NCBI RefSeq assembly: GCF_021729885.1
Contig: NZ_CP063401.1
Coordinates: 2,906,501 to 2,970,500 of the forward strand
Direction: 5' to 3'
Origin: Devosia sp. SL43
GTDB lineage: Bacteria; Pseudomonadota; Alphaproteobacteria; Rhizobiales; Devosiaceae
Length of the DNA: 64,000 nt
Part shown: positions 16,239 to 24,966 of the stretch, piece by piece
How the letters are laid out: every line of letters starts with the position of its first letter
Position numbering within the stretch: position 1 is the first letter of the stretch
Translations under genes and position numbers: made by a program
Notes under the pieces: model-generated
Told to the model about the DNA's origin: nothing
Database searches by the model: none
The model's input: only the letters and a program-made list of their open reading frames with translations

Positions 16239-17419
16239 TTGCTCTTCTCCGGACCGAACACGTCGGCAAAGGTGTCGATCATAAGCTCGTCCCGCACATG
16301 CAGCCTGGCGTCGAAGGGAACATTCTCGGTGCGGTCCCAATACCACGAGCGGGAAATGCCGATGAAATGATAGCCATAGAACATGTCCGACGAGCCCGAC
16401 AGGTTGAGCCACCCCTTGACCTGGTGCGTCCACGGTTGCGCGCGCCAACTGGCGAAAAGCGCCCGCCCCGGCGCCAGCGCCCACTTCTTGCCGCGGTCAC
16501 GCGCGGCGACGCCCTTCTTGCGGATAAAGAACTGCCGGTGGCGCGGCGGGCCGTCTTCCTCGCGCGCATTGAGCACCCACACCCGGTTGAATCGTAGCAG
16601 CCCGAACGGCGAGCGCTCGACCGCCTTGAACACCGATTTGCGGAACGGCGAAAATACCAGCTCGTCCACATCGACATTGAGAATGGACCGCGCCGACATC
16701 GCATATTTGCGGAAGAACTGGGTGAATTTGGGCGGCTGGGCAAACATGCCCCAATTGCCGCCGAATTTGTGGCCCTCGAACACATCGTCCATCGAGCCGA
16801 AGCGATAGGGCCAGAGGATGACGAGGAATTTTTCCAGGCCCGCAACGGCAGCCAGCGTATTGCGCAAGTCATCGAGGCTATAGCTGACCGAGCCATTGTC
16901 ATAGACCACGGCGGCGGTCGCCCCATGCTCGACGACGTAGAACCGCGCCCAGTCAGCGATCCAGGCGAGATCATTGTCCTTGTTGATGGTGAAGATCACC
17001 CGGTCGCCATCAAGCGCATCGCTGCGATTGGGCTGGATCGCCACCCCGACCTGCTGGTCGCCAAAGTCGAAGCTGAGCCGGGTATCGTCCTCGGGCAACG
17101 TGACCCGTAGGATCTCGGCCTGCACACCGTGATGGATCCTGGGCCTGGCTTCGACGCCGGAGGGATGGCCGGTGATAACAAGGCTATCGATCAGCGGCGT
17201 CAGGTTCAGTGCCATGGGGCCAATCAGATAGACATGGCTCCCGGTATGGTCGCGAAACACATCATAGAACACGGCGCTGTCATCGAAGCGCTCATAGAAG
17301 CTCGGCGGTCGCTCCAGCTCCGGCCCCAGCGGAATGCGACGCAGCGGCTTGCTCGCGTCGAGCATGACGGCGGAGGAAGCAGCAATGGCGGGGTCGGTGA
17401 GCGCAAGGTCGATAGCCAT
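16235..17419 (-). CDS. Putative glycosyltransferase (GT92-like)
   Basis: 394 residues. The central region LAWIADWARFYVVEHGATAAVVYDNGS resembles the start of the GT92/DUF23-type fold, and SILNVDVDELVF gives the expected DxD/DE motif. QVKGWLNLSGSSDMFYGYHFIGI, with a conserved His, lies near the C-terminus. The N-terminal 120 residues look like a separate beta-rich domain. Overlaps the next glycosyltransferase gene by 4 bases. No signal peptide. Function is inferred from motif spacing and location and is less certain than for the neighbours. Confidence 0.65.
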   Translation of the reverse strand: MAIDLALTDPAIAASSAVMLDASKPLRRIPLGPELERPPSFYERFDDSAVFYDVFRDHTGSHVYLIGPMALNLTPLIDSLVITGHPSGVEARPRIHHGVQAEILRVTLPEDDTRLSFDFGDQQVGVAIQPNRSDALDGDRVIFTINKDNDLAWIADWARFYVVEHGATAAVVYDNGSVSYSLDDLRNTLAAVAGLEKFLVILWPYRFGSMDDVFEGHKFGGNWGMFAQPPKFTQFFRKYAMSARSILNVDVDELVFSPFRKSVFKAVERSPFGLLRFNRVWVLNAREEDGPPRHRQFFIRKKGVAARDRGKKWALAPGRALFASWRAQPWTHQVKGWLNLSGSSDMFYGYHFIGISRSWYWDRTENVPFDARLHVRDELMIDTFADVFGPEKSK

Positions 17420-17477
17420 GGCGGTGCCATAGCGCGAGATTGCGGCCTTGGGTAGGGGTGGAGCGGTCTCGATCTGA

Positions 17478-17579
17478 CTCCCTCCCCTTGATGGGGAGGG
17501 TTAGGGGTGGGGTGGGCCGAGAGCGTTGCGTTTGGGGCTCACCCCCACCCTTAGTCCCTCCCCACAAGGGGGAGGGAGA
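17478..17579. repeat. GC-rich intergenic palindrome
   Basis: Inverted repeat of G/C runs (CTCCCTCCCCTTGATGGGGA ... CCCTCCCCACAAGGGGGAGG) between the start of the glycosyltransferase operon and the end of the dehydrogenase gene. Same family as 10902-11031 and 61314-61358, but diverged. No coding potential. Confidence 0.75.
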
Positions 17580-17608
17580 CCGCCTGGTGAGCCGGGACAG
17601 GTTGTGTC

Positions 17609-18733
17609 CTAAATCCGCCCGTTCTTCAGCGACTCCGCCAGCGGCGCGGGCCGTTCGACCGGGGTCTTGATGTCGATGGTTCGGCCTTCACGCGAGGCAA
17701 CTTCGAACGCTTCCATCACTTCGAGCACATGCAGGGCCAGGTCGCCATTGGCGCGATGCGGGCGGTTTTCGAGAATGCCCGTGGCCATGTCTGCAACGCC
17801 GAGCGAGCGATAATTGCCATCGGCATAGGGCTGGTTCACCGGAACGGGTGTCCACTCCTCGTCGCGGCCACGCTTCTTGAGCTCGACATCGCCGCCGAAG
17901 AAATTGGGGTCCGGAATGATTAGGCTGGCTTCGGTGCCATAGAGTTCGAGCGGTACATGCTTGTGCCCGGCCACGTCGAAGCTCATGCCGACCTGCACGA
18001 TAGCGCCATTGGCAAAGCCGAGCGATCCGGTGACATGAGTGTCAACCTTCACATCCATGATCTGCCCCTTCTTGGGCTCGGACAACACCGGGCGCTGCAG
18101 CCGCAAGCGCGACGCCATTGCCGAAACCCGGGCGACCGGGCCGAGTAGATTGACCAGGTCGGTGATGTAATAGGGGCCCATATCCAGCACGGGGCCGCCG
18201 CCGATATCATAGTAAAACGCTGGATCGGGATGCCAGGCTTCGTGACCCGGTGCCTGCATGAAGGCGGTGCCGCCCACCATCTGGCCCAAGGCGCCGCTAT
18301 CGACCACGGCACGCGCTTGCTGGTGCGAACCACCGAGGAAGGTGTCCGGCGCCGAGCCGATCCGCAAGCCGGCCTTGACTGCCGCATCGAGCAGCTTGCG
18401 CCCTTCGGCATAATTGATCCCGAGCGGCTTCTCCGAATAGACGTGCTTGCCGGCGGCCAGCGCCCGCAGGCCGACATCGACATGGGCGCGCGGGATCGTG
18501 AGATTGACGATGAGCTGGATCTCGGAACTAGCAAGCATCTCATCGATGCTCATCGACTTGAGGCCAAATTCGGCCGCCCGCGCCTGCGATGCTTCCGGCC
18601 GCATATCGGCGAGGCCCTTGATATCGAGCACCGGAAAGCCGGCCATGTTTTCATGGCCGGTAATGGCCCGCAGATAGGCTGATGAAATGTTGCCGGTACC
18701 GATAAAGCCGATACCGAGGCGCCCAGTGGTCAT
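17609..18733 (-). CDS. Gfo/Idh/MocA family NAD(P)-dependent oxidoreductase
   Basis: 374 residues. N-terminal Rossmann loop IGFIGTGNISSAYLRAI, then the family motif GKHVYSEKPLGINYAEG with the conserved EKP lysine. The C-terminal domain has GHEAWHPDPAFYYDIGGGPVLDMGPYYI, where the catalytic-type Asp and Tyr lie. Members oxidise sugars, inositols or sugar acids. SD GGGAGG lies upstream of the ATG. The gene stands alone; a short gap separates it from the VOC protein gene. Substrate unknown. Confidence 0.92.
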   Translation of the reverse strand: MTTGRLGIGFIGTGNISSAYLRAITGHENMAGFPVLDIKGLADMRPEASQARAAEFGLKSMSIDEMLASSEIQLIVNLTIPRAHVDVGLRALAAGKHVYSEKPLGINYAEGRKLLDAAVKAGLRIGSAPDTFLGGSHQQARAVVDSGALGQMVGGTAFMQAPGHEAWHPDPAFYYDIGGGPVLDMGPYYITDLVNLLGPVARVSAMASRLRLQRPVLSEPKKGQIMDVKVDTHVTGSLGFANGAIVQVGMSFDVAGHKHVPLELYGTEASLIIPDPNFFGGDVELKKRGRDEEWTPVPVNQPYADGNYRSLGVADMATGILENRPHRANGDLALHVLEVMEAFEVASREGRTIDIKTPVERPAPLAESLKNGRI

Positions 18734-18814
18734 GGCGCGATCCTCCCTGAAATGTTAGCGCAAACTAACGGGGACGATCGCGCCGCGCCAGACGGTCGGG
18801 CTATTTTATTTGGA

Positions 18815-19225
18815 TCACGCAGAATTTGTCTTGAGCCATTCCGGATCGGGCTCGATCGGGGTGATCACGTCGAGATAAAGCCCGTTGGGATCGGTGGCGA
18901 TGAAGTGGCGTTGGCCGAAGACTTCGTCGCGTAGCGGCTGGGCGATGGGCACACCTGCAGCGACTAGGCGGGCGTGTTCAGCCGCAGCATCCTCGACGTA
19001 AAAGCTCAGCAGCATGGCCTTGGTCGGACCGCGGCCCGGCTCGGGGATGGTCTCGTGATCCTGCACGATCAGGGCAATCTCGAACGGGTGGTCTGCACTC
19101 GCCCGCAACTGCACATACCAGTCACTGCTGAAAATGCGGGTGAAGCCGAAGTTCTGCTCATAGAAGCGGGCAGTGGCCTCGACATCGTCGACCTGAATCA
19201 GCGGATAAAGGCTTTGGGTAAACAT
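18815..19225 (-). CDS. VOC family protein (glyoxalase/bleomycin-resistance fold)
   Basis: 136 residues from MFTQSLYPLIQVDDVEATAR with SD AAGGAG; the longer in-frame start at 19285 has no SD and crosses the operator. Two beta-alpha-beta-beta-beta modules: FYEQNFGFTRIFSSDWYVQL and FYVEDAAAEHARLVAAGV, ending in GQRHFIATDPNGLYLDVITP. This YF/H/D-rich pattern matches glyoxalase-like proteins of unknown substrate. Divergent from the TetR gene; probably the main target of that repressor. Confidence 0.9.
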   Translation of the reverse strand: MFTQSLYPLIQVDDVEATARFYEQNFGFTRIFSSDWYVQLRASADHPFEIALIVQDHETIPEPGRGPTKAMLLSFYVEDAAAEHARLVAAGVPIAQPLRDEVFGQRHFIATDPNGLYLDVITPIEPDPEWLKTNSA

Positions 19226-19255
19226 GGCTTGCTCCTTGATATAGCGATCAATAAA

Positions 19256-19285
19256 ATACATACTGCATGTATCAAACATATACAT
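19256..19285. promoter_or_regulatory. Operator-like inverted repeats between VOC and TetR genes
   Basis: ATACAT-ACTGC-ATGTAT at 19256-19272 is a 17-base inverted repeat. A second ATACAT at 19280-19285 pairs with the same ATGTAT half (19267-19272). The 74-base divergent gap is AT-rich against its GC-rich surroundings. The layout suggests that a TetR dimer or pair of dimers represses both directions. Confidence 0.65.
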
Positions 19286-19299
19286 ACAGGCTGCATGCT

Positions 19300-19881
19300 A
19301 TGCAAGCACGAAAAACCCAGGAAGAACGGCGGACGCAGACGCAGCGGGCTCTGATCGCCGCCGCTCGGCGCCTCTTCGCGGAAAAGGGCTATGCCGGCAC
19401 CGGCACGCCCGAGATCGTTGCCGCCGCAGGCGTGACGCGCGGCGCGCTCTATCACCACTTCGCCGACAAGCTGGCTTTATTCACCGCCGTGGTCGAGGAA
19501 GAGCACCTGCTGATGGCCATGGCCATCAACGCCGCCGCCGAGGGCGAAGACGAGCCTGGCCCGATCAAGGCGCTGATCGCCGGTTGTGACGCCTTCCTCG
19601 ATGCCATGCAGGACCCCGGCCGCCGCCAGATCATGCTGATCGATGCCCCCGCCGTTCTCGGACGCGCCGTGGTCGACGAAATCGACGGCCGCCACGGCCT
19701 CGACACGCTGATCTGCGGTCTGCGCGACGCCATGGAGGCCGGCGCCATGAAGAAGCTGCCGCTCGAACCCCTGGCCCACCTCTTCGGCGCGCTGTTCGAT
19801 CGCGCGGCTCTGGCACCGCCCGACGAGCTGGCGGACTATCGCAAGAGCATCAAGGCGCTGATCCGGGGACTGAAGATTTAG
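19300..19881 (+). CDS. TetR/AcrR family transcriptional regulator
   Basis: 193 residues from MQARKTQEERR; an in-frame start at 19267 lies inside the operator and is less likely. TetR helix-turn-helix: ALIAAARRLFAEKGYAGTGTPEI, VAAAGVTRGALYHHFADKLALF. The C-terminal ligand domain is unremarkable. Expected to repress itself and the divergent VOC gene. The 3' end abuts a GC-rich palindrome that also ends the facing gene. Confidence 0.92.
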   Translation: MQARKTQEERRTQTQRALIAAARRLFAEKGYAGTGTPEIVAAAGVTRGALYHHFADKLALFTAVVEEEHLLMAMAINAAAEGEDEPGPIKALIAGCDAFLDAMQDPGRRQIMLIDAPAVLGRAVVDEIDGRHGLDTLICGLRDAMEAGAMKKLPLEPLAHLFGALFDRAALAPPDELADYRKSIKALIRGLKI

Positions 19882-19888
19882 GAAGAGT

Positions 19889-20004
19889 ACCCCCACCTAA
19901 CCTCCCCCTGAAAAGGGGGAGGAATTTGGCCGGTGCTAGGCTTTGATCGCGCCCCAAACTCGGTCAATCCCTCCCCCTCTTCAGGGGGAGGTTAGGTGGG
20001 GGTA
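19889..20004. repeat. GC-rich palindrome between convergent genes
   Basis: Left arm TACCCCCACCTAACCTCCCC (from 19889) and right arm ending GGGGAGGTTAGGTGGGGGTA (to 20004) are complementary over about 25 bases, with inner arms CCCCCTGAAAAGGGGGAGG and CCCTCCCCCTCTTCAGGGGG. It lies between the convergent TetR and S74 genes and can act as a bidirectional terminator. The right arm supplies the last codons and stop of the S74 gene. Confidence 0.8.
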
Positions 20005-21056
20005 TTCTTGCTGCTTTCCAAAGCCTCAACCTTCACCGCCAACTCCTGCACCGCCTTGACCAGCGGCGCAATGAACGCGTCATAGCGCAAGCCCTGCTCG
20101 CTCTCGGCATCACCAGGGTCGGCCAGAATGTGCCCGCCGAAATCCCTCCCATCGAGCACCGCCAGCACCTCCTGCGCCAGCAAGCCATAATGCGTACGCC
20201 GCCCCGCTCGGGCCTCGCCGTCCTCATTGCCACCCACGACCCAGCGATAGCGCACCGGGTTGAGGCCCATGATGAAATCGAGGCCCAGATCGCTGGGTGC
20301 GATATCGGTCTTCTGCCTGATGTCGGATGTCTGGATCGTCCCCGTGGCCGCCCACACCGCGGACCATCGGGCACCCGATCCGCCCAGCGTCATGGCATTG
20401 TCGGTGGCGGGCCGAAAGGTTGCGGCGACGGTGGCCGCGCCGGTCGTAGCATTGACGACGACGGCACTGACCCAGCTCGACCCATCCGGGCTGACCTTGA
20501 GCCGCCAATCGTCATCTCCAGCCAACCCCATCTCGGCGCGCCCAGACCAATTGGTCTGGTACAGCAGGCTCGCCGTATCGCCGGCTGCGTTCTTGTTGAT
20601 CTTGATCTGATGACCGTTGCCGGCATGGTTCAGCAGCGTCGCCGCCGCCGATACGGCAAGCCGGTTGGTGGTATCCGCCGTGGCATTGATGCCCAGCCGT
20701 GGCAGGGCCGAGCCGAGCGAGGTCAGCGGCGTCCACGCACCGGCGTCGAACACATATTGGGTCTTGTCGGCCTTGCAATAGACCTGCCAGCCCGACGCCG
20801 GATCAAGAAACAGCCAGGCGCCGGATTGGAACGTGGCAATCTCGTCCGTATGGCCCGACCAGGCACCGCTGGCGCCCGACGGCACGATATAGGTGTCGCC
20901 GGCCAGCGGACTGCCCGGCGGGGTGGTCAGCGTCCGGCTTTCGATGGCGGCTTGCACCAGCGCATCGAGCGCCTGGATGGCCTCGTTATGCGTAATGTGC
21001 TTCTGCGCCTGGCTCGGCATGATGAAGGGCAGCGTAAGGCGTGGGGTATGGTCCAT
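19992..21056 (-). CDS. Phage-tail-like protein: DUF2793 plus C-terminal S74 intramolecular chaperone
   Basis: 354 residues. N-terminal DUF2793 domain (LPFIMPSQAQKHITHNEAIQ, PPGSPLAGDTYIV, WLFLDPASGWQVYCKAD). A beta-rich middle resembles tail-fibre repeats. The C-terminus is an S74-type endosialidase chaperone domain: TSDIRQKTDIAPSDLGLDFI, LNPVRYRW, YGLLAQEVLAVL, ending in a coiled coil (LVKAVQELAVKVEALE). Such domains trimerise tail spikes and then cleave themselves off at the Ser of SDIR. No other phage gene is near. The last residues (KNTPT) and the stop lie inside a dispersed repeat. Confidence 0.85.
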   Translation of the reverse strand: MDHTPRLTLPFIMPSQAQKHITHNEAIQALDALVQAAIESRTLTTPPGSPLAGDTYIVPSGASGAWSGHTDEIATFQSGAWLFLDPASGWQVYCKADKTQYVFDAGAWTPLTSLGSALPRLGINATADTTNRLAVSAAATLLNHAGNGHQIKINKNAAGDTASLLYQTNWSGRAEMGLAGDDDWRLKVSPDGSSWVSAVVVNATTGAATVAATFRPATDNAMTLGGSGARWSAVWAATGTIQTSDIRQKTDIAPSDLGLDFIMGLNPVRYRWVVGGNEDGEARAGRRTHYGLLAQEVLAVLDGRDFGGHILADPGDAESEQGLRYDAFIAPLVKAVQELAVKVEALESSKNTPT

Positions 21057-21116
21057 GGGATCTCCTTTGCGAGGAGTATCCGGCCGGATGGGCAGGGCGG
21101 GGATAAGCGGGAGAAG

Positions 21117-21956
21117 TTATGCGGCAACAGCTGCCGGCCGCCGCATCGTCGTCACCACAAACGTCACGACGAAGGTCGCACTCATCAGCAGCACGATGGT
21201 CGGTGCCGGCGCACTGTCGATGAAGAAGCTGGCATAGATGCCTACCAGCGAACTCAGCACCGACACAGCCACCGCTATCAGCATCATCGGCGCAAAGCGC
21301 TTGCTGATGAGATAGGCGATCGCGCCCGGCGCCACCAGCAGCGCGATGACCAGCACGATACCGACAGCCGTCAGCGCCGCCACGATGGTCAGCGACAACA
21401 GCGCCAGCAGCCCATAATGCAGCCAGCGTACCGGCAGGCCGATCGCCCCGGCCTGTTGCGGATCAAAGGTGAACAGCAGCAGGTCGCGCCATTTCGCGAG
21501 AACGATCAGCGTCACCACCAGCGCGATGATGCCGGTCTGCACAAGGTCAGCCTGGCTGACGCCAAGGATATCCCCGAACAGGATATGGTCCAGATGCACA
21601 TCGGTCTGAATCGAGGTGTAGAGCACGATGCCCAGGCCAAACAGCCCGGCAAACACCACACCCATGACCGTGTCTTCCTTGATGCGGCTATTTTCCTTCA
21701 GATACCCCACCGACAGCGCGCAGCCCATGCCGGCGGCGAAGGCGCCGATGCCGAGCGGGATACCGACGATATAGGCCAGCACCACGCCGGGCAGCACGGC
21801 GTGAGAGATCGCGTCGCCCATCAGCGACCAGCCCTTGAGCACCAGGAAACAGCTGAGCAAAGCCGTGGGGATGGCGACCGTGACCGCGATCGCCATCGCC
21901 GAGGTCATGAACGGAAACTGGAACGGCCACATGGCATAGACGAGAAACTCGTTCAC
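21117..21956 (-). CDS. sitD: Mn/Fe ABC transporter permease SitD-like
   Basis: 279 residues, about eight membrane helices of the ABC-3 family (TALLSCFLVLKGWSLMGDAISHAVLPGVVLAYI is the diagnostic N-terminal block). The EAA-like loop region TIVAALTAVGIVLVIALLVAPGAIAYL follows. It is the last gene of the sitABCD operon and overlaps sitC by 4 bases. It forms a heterodimeric channel with SitC. Zinc import (ZnuB-like) is a less likely alternative, because two permeases and the SitA-type receptor favour Mn/Fe. Confidence 0.9.
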   Translation of the reverse strand: MNEFLVYAMWPFQFPFMTSAMAIAVTVAIPTALLSCFLVLKGWSLMGDAISHAVLPGVVLAYIVGIPLGIGAFAAGMGCALSVGYLKENSRIKEDTVMGVVFAGLFGLGIVLYTSIQTDVHLDHILFGDILGVSQADLVQTGIIALVVTLIVLAKWRDLLLFTFDPQQAGAIGLPVRWLHYGLLALLSLTIVAALTAVGIVLVIALLVAPGAIAYLISKRFAPMMLIAVAVSVLSSLVGIYASFFIDSAPAPTIVLLMSATFVVTFVVTTMRRPAAVAA

Positions 21957-22807
21957 TTGGCGATCTCCTCGGCAGCACGACGCCTGTTGGCGAGGAGGCC
22001 ATGTTTGGGCGCGAACACGAAGGCGAGCAGGAAGACGCCCGTCTGCAACACCACGATAACGCCCCCAGTGGCGCCATCGAGGAAGAACGAGATATAGGCG
22101 CCGACCAGGCTCGATAGCGCCCCAACCGCAATGGCAATCAGGATCAGCCGCGGAAACCGATCGGTGAGCAGGTAGGCCGTCGCGCCGGGGGTCACCACCA
22201 TGGCGATGACGAGAAAGGCACCGACAGTTTGCATGGCCGCCACCGTGCAGGCGGCCAGCAGCGTAAAGAAGATCACCCGCAGCAGCGGCGGATTGAGGCC
22301 AATGGAGCGGGCATGGCTCTCGTCGAAGAAGGTCACCATCAGGTCCTTCCAGATGAAGAACATGACAATGAGCGTCACCACCGAAATGATCACCAGCTGC
22401 AACGTATCCTCCGGCGTCACCGCCAGGATATTGCCCATCACGATGGTCTGGATGTTCACCGACGTCGGCGACAGCGAGATCATGAACAGGCCCAGCCCGA
22501 AGAAGGCCGTGAAGATCAGCCCGATGACCGCATCTTCCTTGAGCTTGGTGCGCTGCGTCAGGAACAGCATGGCCCCTGCCGCCAGTCCGCCCGAAAAGAA
22601 CGCGCCGATGGAAAACGGCAGGCCCAGCATATAGGCGCCTGCCACGCCCGGCACGATGGAGTGGCTCAGCGCATCGCCGATCAGCGACCAGCCCTTGAGC
22701 ATCAGATAGGCCGACAGGAAGGCGCAGACGCCGCCAACCAGGGCCGAGACCCAGATGGCGTTGATCATGTAGCCGTAGGAAAAAGGCGCCAGCAGCGTTT
22801 CGATCAT
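21953..22807 (-). CDS. sitC: Mn/Fe ABC transporter permease SitC-like
   Basis: 284 residues, ABC-3 family permease with about eight helices. Diagnostic block [30 protein letters not shown], then [28 protein letters not shown]. Overlaps sitB upstream and sitD downstream by 4 bases each. Paired with SitD as the membrane channel. The C-terminal [16 protein letters not shown] is cytoplasmic and typical of the family. Confidence 0.9.
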   Translation of the reverse strand: MIETLLAPFSYGYMINAIWVSALVGGVCAFLSAYLMLKGWSLIGDALSHSIVPGVAGAYMLGLPFSIGAFFSGGLAAGAMLFLTQRTKLKEDAVIGLIFTAFFGLGLFMISLSPTSVNIQTIVMGNILAVTPEDTLQLVIISVVTLIVMFFIWKDLMVTFFDESHARSIGLNPPLLRVIFFTLLAACTVAAMQTVGAFLVIAMVVTPGATAYLLTDRFPRLILIAIAVGALSSLVGAYISFFLDGATGGVIVVLQTGVFLLAFVFAPKHGLLANRRRAAEEIAK

Positions 22808-23685
22808 TTGGGTTCGACCGGGTCGGACTGCTTGGTGGTCATCTTGCCCTTCTCGCCATACATCACCAGCGGCCGCTCATCGTCGGTCAGTACCGAAATG
22901 TGGCGCGGATCGTCATCGTCATGCAGGCCTGCTCCGGCCAGCACGAAGTGGCGCAGCGCGCCGCCGAAGGTGATTTCGAGCCATTCGCGGGTGAAGATTT
23001 CCGAGGTTGGGCCCGAGGCCAGCACTGTGCCCTTGACCAGCACCGTGCGGTCGCAGAATTCAGGCACCGAGCCCAGATTATGCGTCGACACCAGCATCAC
23101 CTTGCCCTCGTCGCGCAAAGCGCGCAGCAATTCGACGATGGCGTCCTCGGTCTTGACGTCGACGCCGGTAAACGGCTCGTCGAGCAGGATCACCTGCCCC
23201 TCCTGCGCCAGCGCCCGCGCCAGGAACACCCGCTTCTTCTGCCCGCCCGACAGTTCGCCAATCTGGCGGTGGCGGAATTCGAGCATGTTGACCCGCTGCA
23301 GCGCCGAAGTGACCATGTCGTGGTCAACCTTGCGCGGCCGGCGCAGCATGTTCATGTGGCCATAGCGGCCCATCATCACCACGTCTTCGACCAGCACCGG
23401 AAAGTTCCAGTCGACATCTTCCGACTGCGGCACATAGGCGACCAGGTTACGCTTGAGCGCCTGCTTGCCGGGGACGCCCAGAATCTCCACCGAGCCGCCG
23501 GCCAGCGGCACGAAGCCCATGATGGCCTTGAACAGGGTCGATTTGCCCGAACCGTTCACGCCGACCAAGGCGGTTATCGAGCCTTTCGGGATGGAAAAGC
23601 TGGCATGCTTGATGGCGGTGGTGCCGTTGCGATAGGCGACGGTGATGTCGCTGATCGCAAGGCCGGGCTGCTGGGCGTCGTTCAC
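22804..23685 (-). CDS. sitB: Mn/Fe ABC transporter ATP-binding protein SitB-like
   Basis: 293 residues. Walker [11 protein letters not shown]-loop [13 protein letters not shown] (the D-W-x-F-P form is typical of MntB/SitB-type ATPases), signature [15 protein letters not shown], Walker [13 protein letters not shown], and the switch His in STHNLG. The C-terminal 45 residues extend past the usual end ([20 protein letters not shown]) and are acidic. Overlaps sitA and sitC by 4 bases. Confidence 0.93.
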   Translation of the reverse strand: MNDAQQPGLAISDITVAYRNGTTAIKHASFSIPKGSITALVGVNGSGKSTLFKAIMGFVPLAGGSVEILGVPGKQALKRNLVAYVPQSEDVDWNFPVLVEDVVMMGRYGHMNMLRRPRKVDHDMVTSALQRVNMLEFRHRQIGELSGGQKKRVFLARALAQEGQVILLDEPFTGVDVKTEDAIVELLRALRDEGKVMLVSTHNLGSVPEFCDRTVLVKGTVLASGPTSEIFTREWLEITFGGALRHFVLAGAGLHDDDDPRHISVLTDDERPLVMYGEKGKMTTKQSDPVEPK

Positions 23686-24572
23686 TGGGTCAGGCCTTGC
23701 ACGATGGTCGATGTGGTAACGGACAACAGGTCCAGATACGTCGGAACCGGGCCATCTGGTTCAGACAGCGAGTCCACATACAGCACGCCGCCATACTTGA
23801 TGCCAGTTTCCCGGGCGACCTGTTCGGCCGGCTTGGACGAGATCGTGCTTTCCGAGAAGATTGCCGGCACATCATTGGCGCGCACTTCGTCGATCACGTG
23901 GCGCACCTGCTGCGGCGTGCCCTGCTGGTCGGCATTGATGGGCCAGAGATAGAGTTCCCTCAGGCCGAAATCGCGGGTGAGATAGCTAAACGCACCCTCC
24001 GACGTGGCCAGCCACCGGCGCTCTTCGGGAATGGCAGCGATGGCGGCGCGGATCGGCTCGACCGTCGCGGTGATCTTGGCCGAATAGGCGGCGGCATTTG
24101 CGGTGTAGACCGCCTCATTGGCCGGGTCGGCGGCGACGAAGGCCTTGCGGATGTTCTCCACGTAGATCAGCGCGTCGGTGGGCGACATCCAGGCATGCGG
24201 ATTGGGCTTGTCTTCATAAGGGCCTTCGCCGATCCCCATCGGCTCGATGCCTTCGGTGACCACGACAGATGGCACATCGCCCAGATTGGACAGGAACTGC
24301 TCGAACCATTGCTCGAGATTGAGCCCGTTCCACAGGATGAGATCGGCATCCTGCGCCGCGATCAGGTCGCCGGGGGTCGGCTGGTAATTGTGGATTTCGG
24401 CACCGGGCTTGGTGATCGACACCACATCGGCAGCATCCCCCGCCACGTTCCGCGCCATGTCGGCGATAATGGTGAAGGTGGTGACAGCCTTGAGACGCTC
24501 CTGGGCCAAGACGGGAAGCGAGCCGGCCAGCACAGCCGATAGGGCAAGAACAGAAAACAGGCGGCGATGCAT
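23682..24572 (-). CDS. sitA: Metal ABC transporter substrate-binding protein SitA-like
   Basis: 296 residues from the ATG at 24572 with GGAG eight bases upstream. Signal peptide [23 protein letters not shown]. Cluster A-I metal receptor: [14 protein letters not shown] and [11 protein letters not shown] supply two metal-binding histidines, [10 protein letters not shown] the Glu and [13 protein letters not shown] the Asp. The H-H-E-D set favours Mn2+/Fe2+ over zinc. No lipobox is visible, so it is soluble in the periplasm. First gene of the four-gene operon; a Fur/Mur-type box lies about 40 bases upstream. Confidence 0.93.
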   Translation of the reverse strand: MHRRLFSVLALSAVLAGSLPVLAQERLKAVTTFTIIADMARNVAGDAADVVSITKPGAEIHNYQPTPGDLIAAQDADLILWNGLNLEQWFEQFLSNLGDVPSVVVTEGIEPMGIGEGPYEDKPNPHAWMSPTDALIYVENIRKAFVAADPANEAVYTANAAAYSAKITATVEPIRAAIAAIPEERRWLATSEGAFSYLTRDFGLRELYLWPINADQQGTPQQVRHVIDEVRANDVPAIFSESTISSKPAEQVARETGIKYGGVLYVDSLSEPDGPVPTYLDLLSVTTSTIVQGLTQ

Positions 24573-24612
24573 CAATCACTCCAGGTCAGTATGACTGACA
24601 TGCATAGTGCAA

Positions 24613-24629
24613 TTGCAAATCATTCGCAA
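24613..24629. promoter_or_regulatory. Fur/Mur-type metal operator upstream of sitA
   Basis: TTGC-AAATCATTC-GCAA is a 17-base near-palindrome, 41 bases before the sitA start. It fits the TGCAAAT-N-ATTTGCA-like sites used by alphaproteobacterial Fur/Mur proteins at sitABCD promoters, so repression by Mn (Mur) or Fe (Fur) is expected. Assignment by resemblance only. Confidence 0.6.
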
Positions 24630-24966
24630 TAGCAGAGTGTCGTAGCCCTACGAATCGTCCGGCAGTGTTAGCGGGTGGAAAGGATTGCCCATGCCCATTC
24701 AAAAATGGCCCACGCCCCCCTAACAGTTTGGCCCATTGGTGATGGACGGAAAAAGTCAGCTACATGGCCTCATTCGGGCTACATCCGACAATTGTAGAGA
24801 TCCGGGCGTCTAATCTGAACGACGCTTGTTCTGCTTTGGGGCGGGAAGCTGCTGATCGTCGATGCCCCATTTCGGCCCTCAGGCCGCCTTTTCGATTTCC
24901 TGAAACCTGCCGGTCCGCTTAGCCGCTGGCGGTGGCAGCAAGGAGGTGGGAAGGCGACCCAGCGGA
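24630..24966. other. Gene-free stretch between sitA promoter and a small secreted-protein gene
   Basis: About 340 bases without a convincing ORF or SD-start pair. It contains ATGGCCCACGC at about 24704-24714, followed by TTGGCCCATTGG. A second ATGGCCCACGC lies at 28375-28385. Such GGCCCA-rich repeats occur at the ends of some IS21-type elements, so this may be a decayed insertion, but no transposase remnant is recognisable. Confidence 0.35.

Noticed and set aside
19992-21056. Prophage
   Set aside because: Only one tail-like gene; flanking genes are a TetR regulator and a metal transporter.
20130-22097. 655-codon open frame on the + strand
   Set aside because: Antisense to the S74 protein and sitD/sitC genes; Arg/His/Gln-rich shadow sequence typical of high-GC DNA, no SD or domain.
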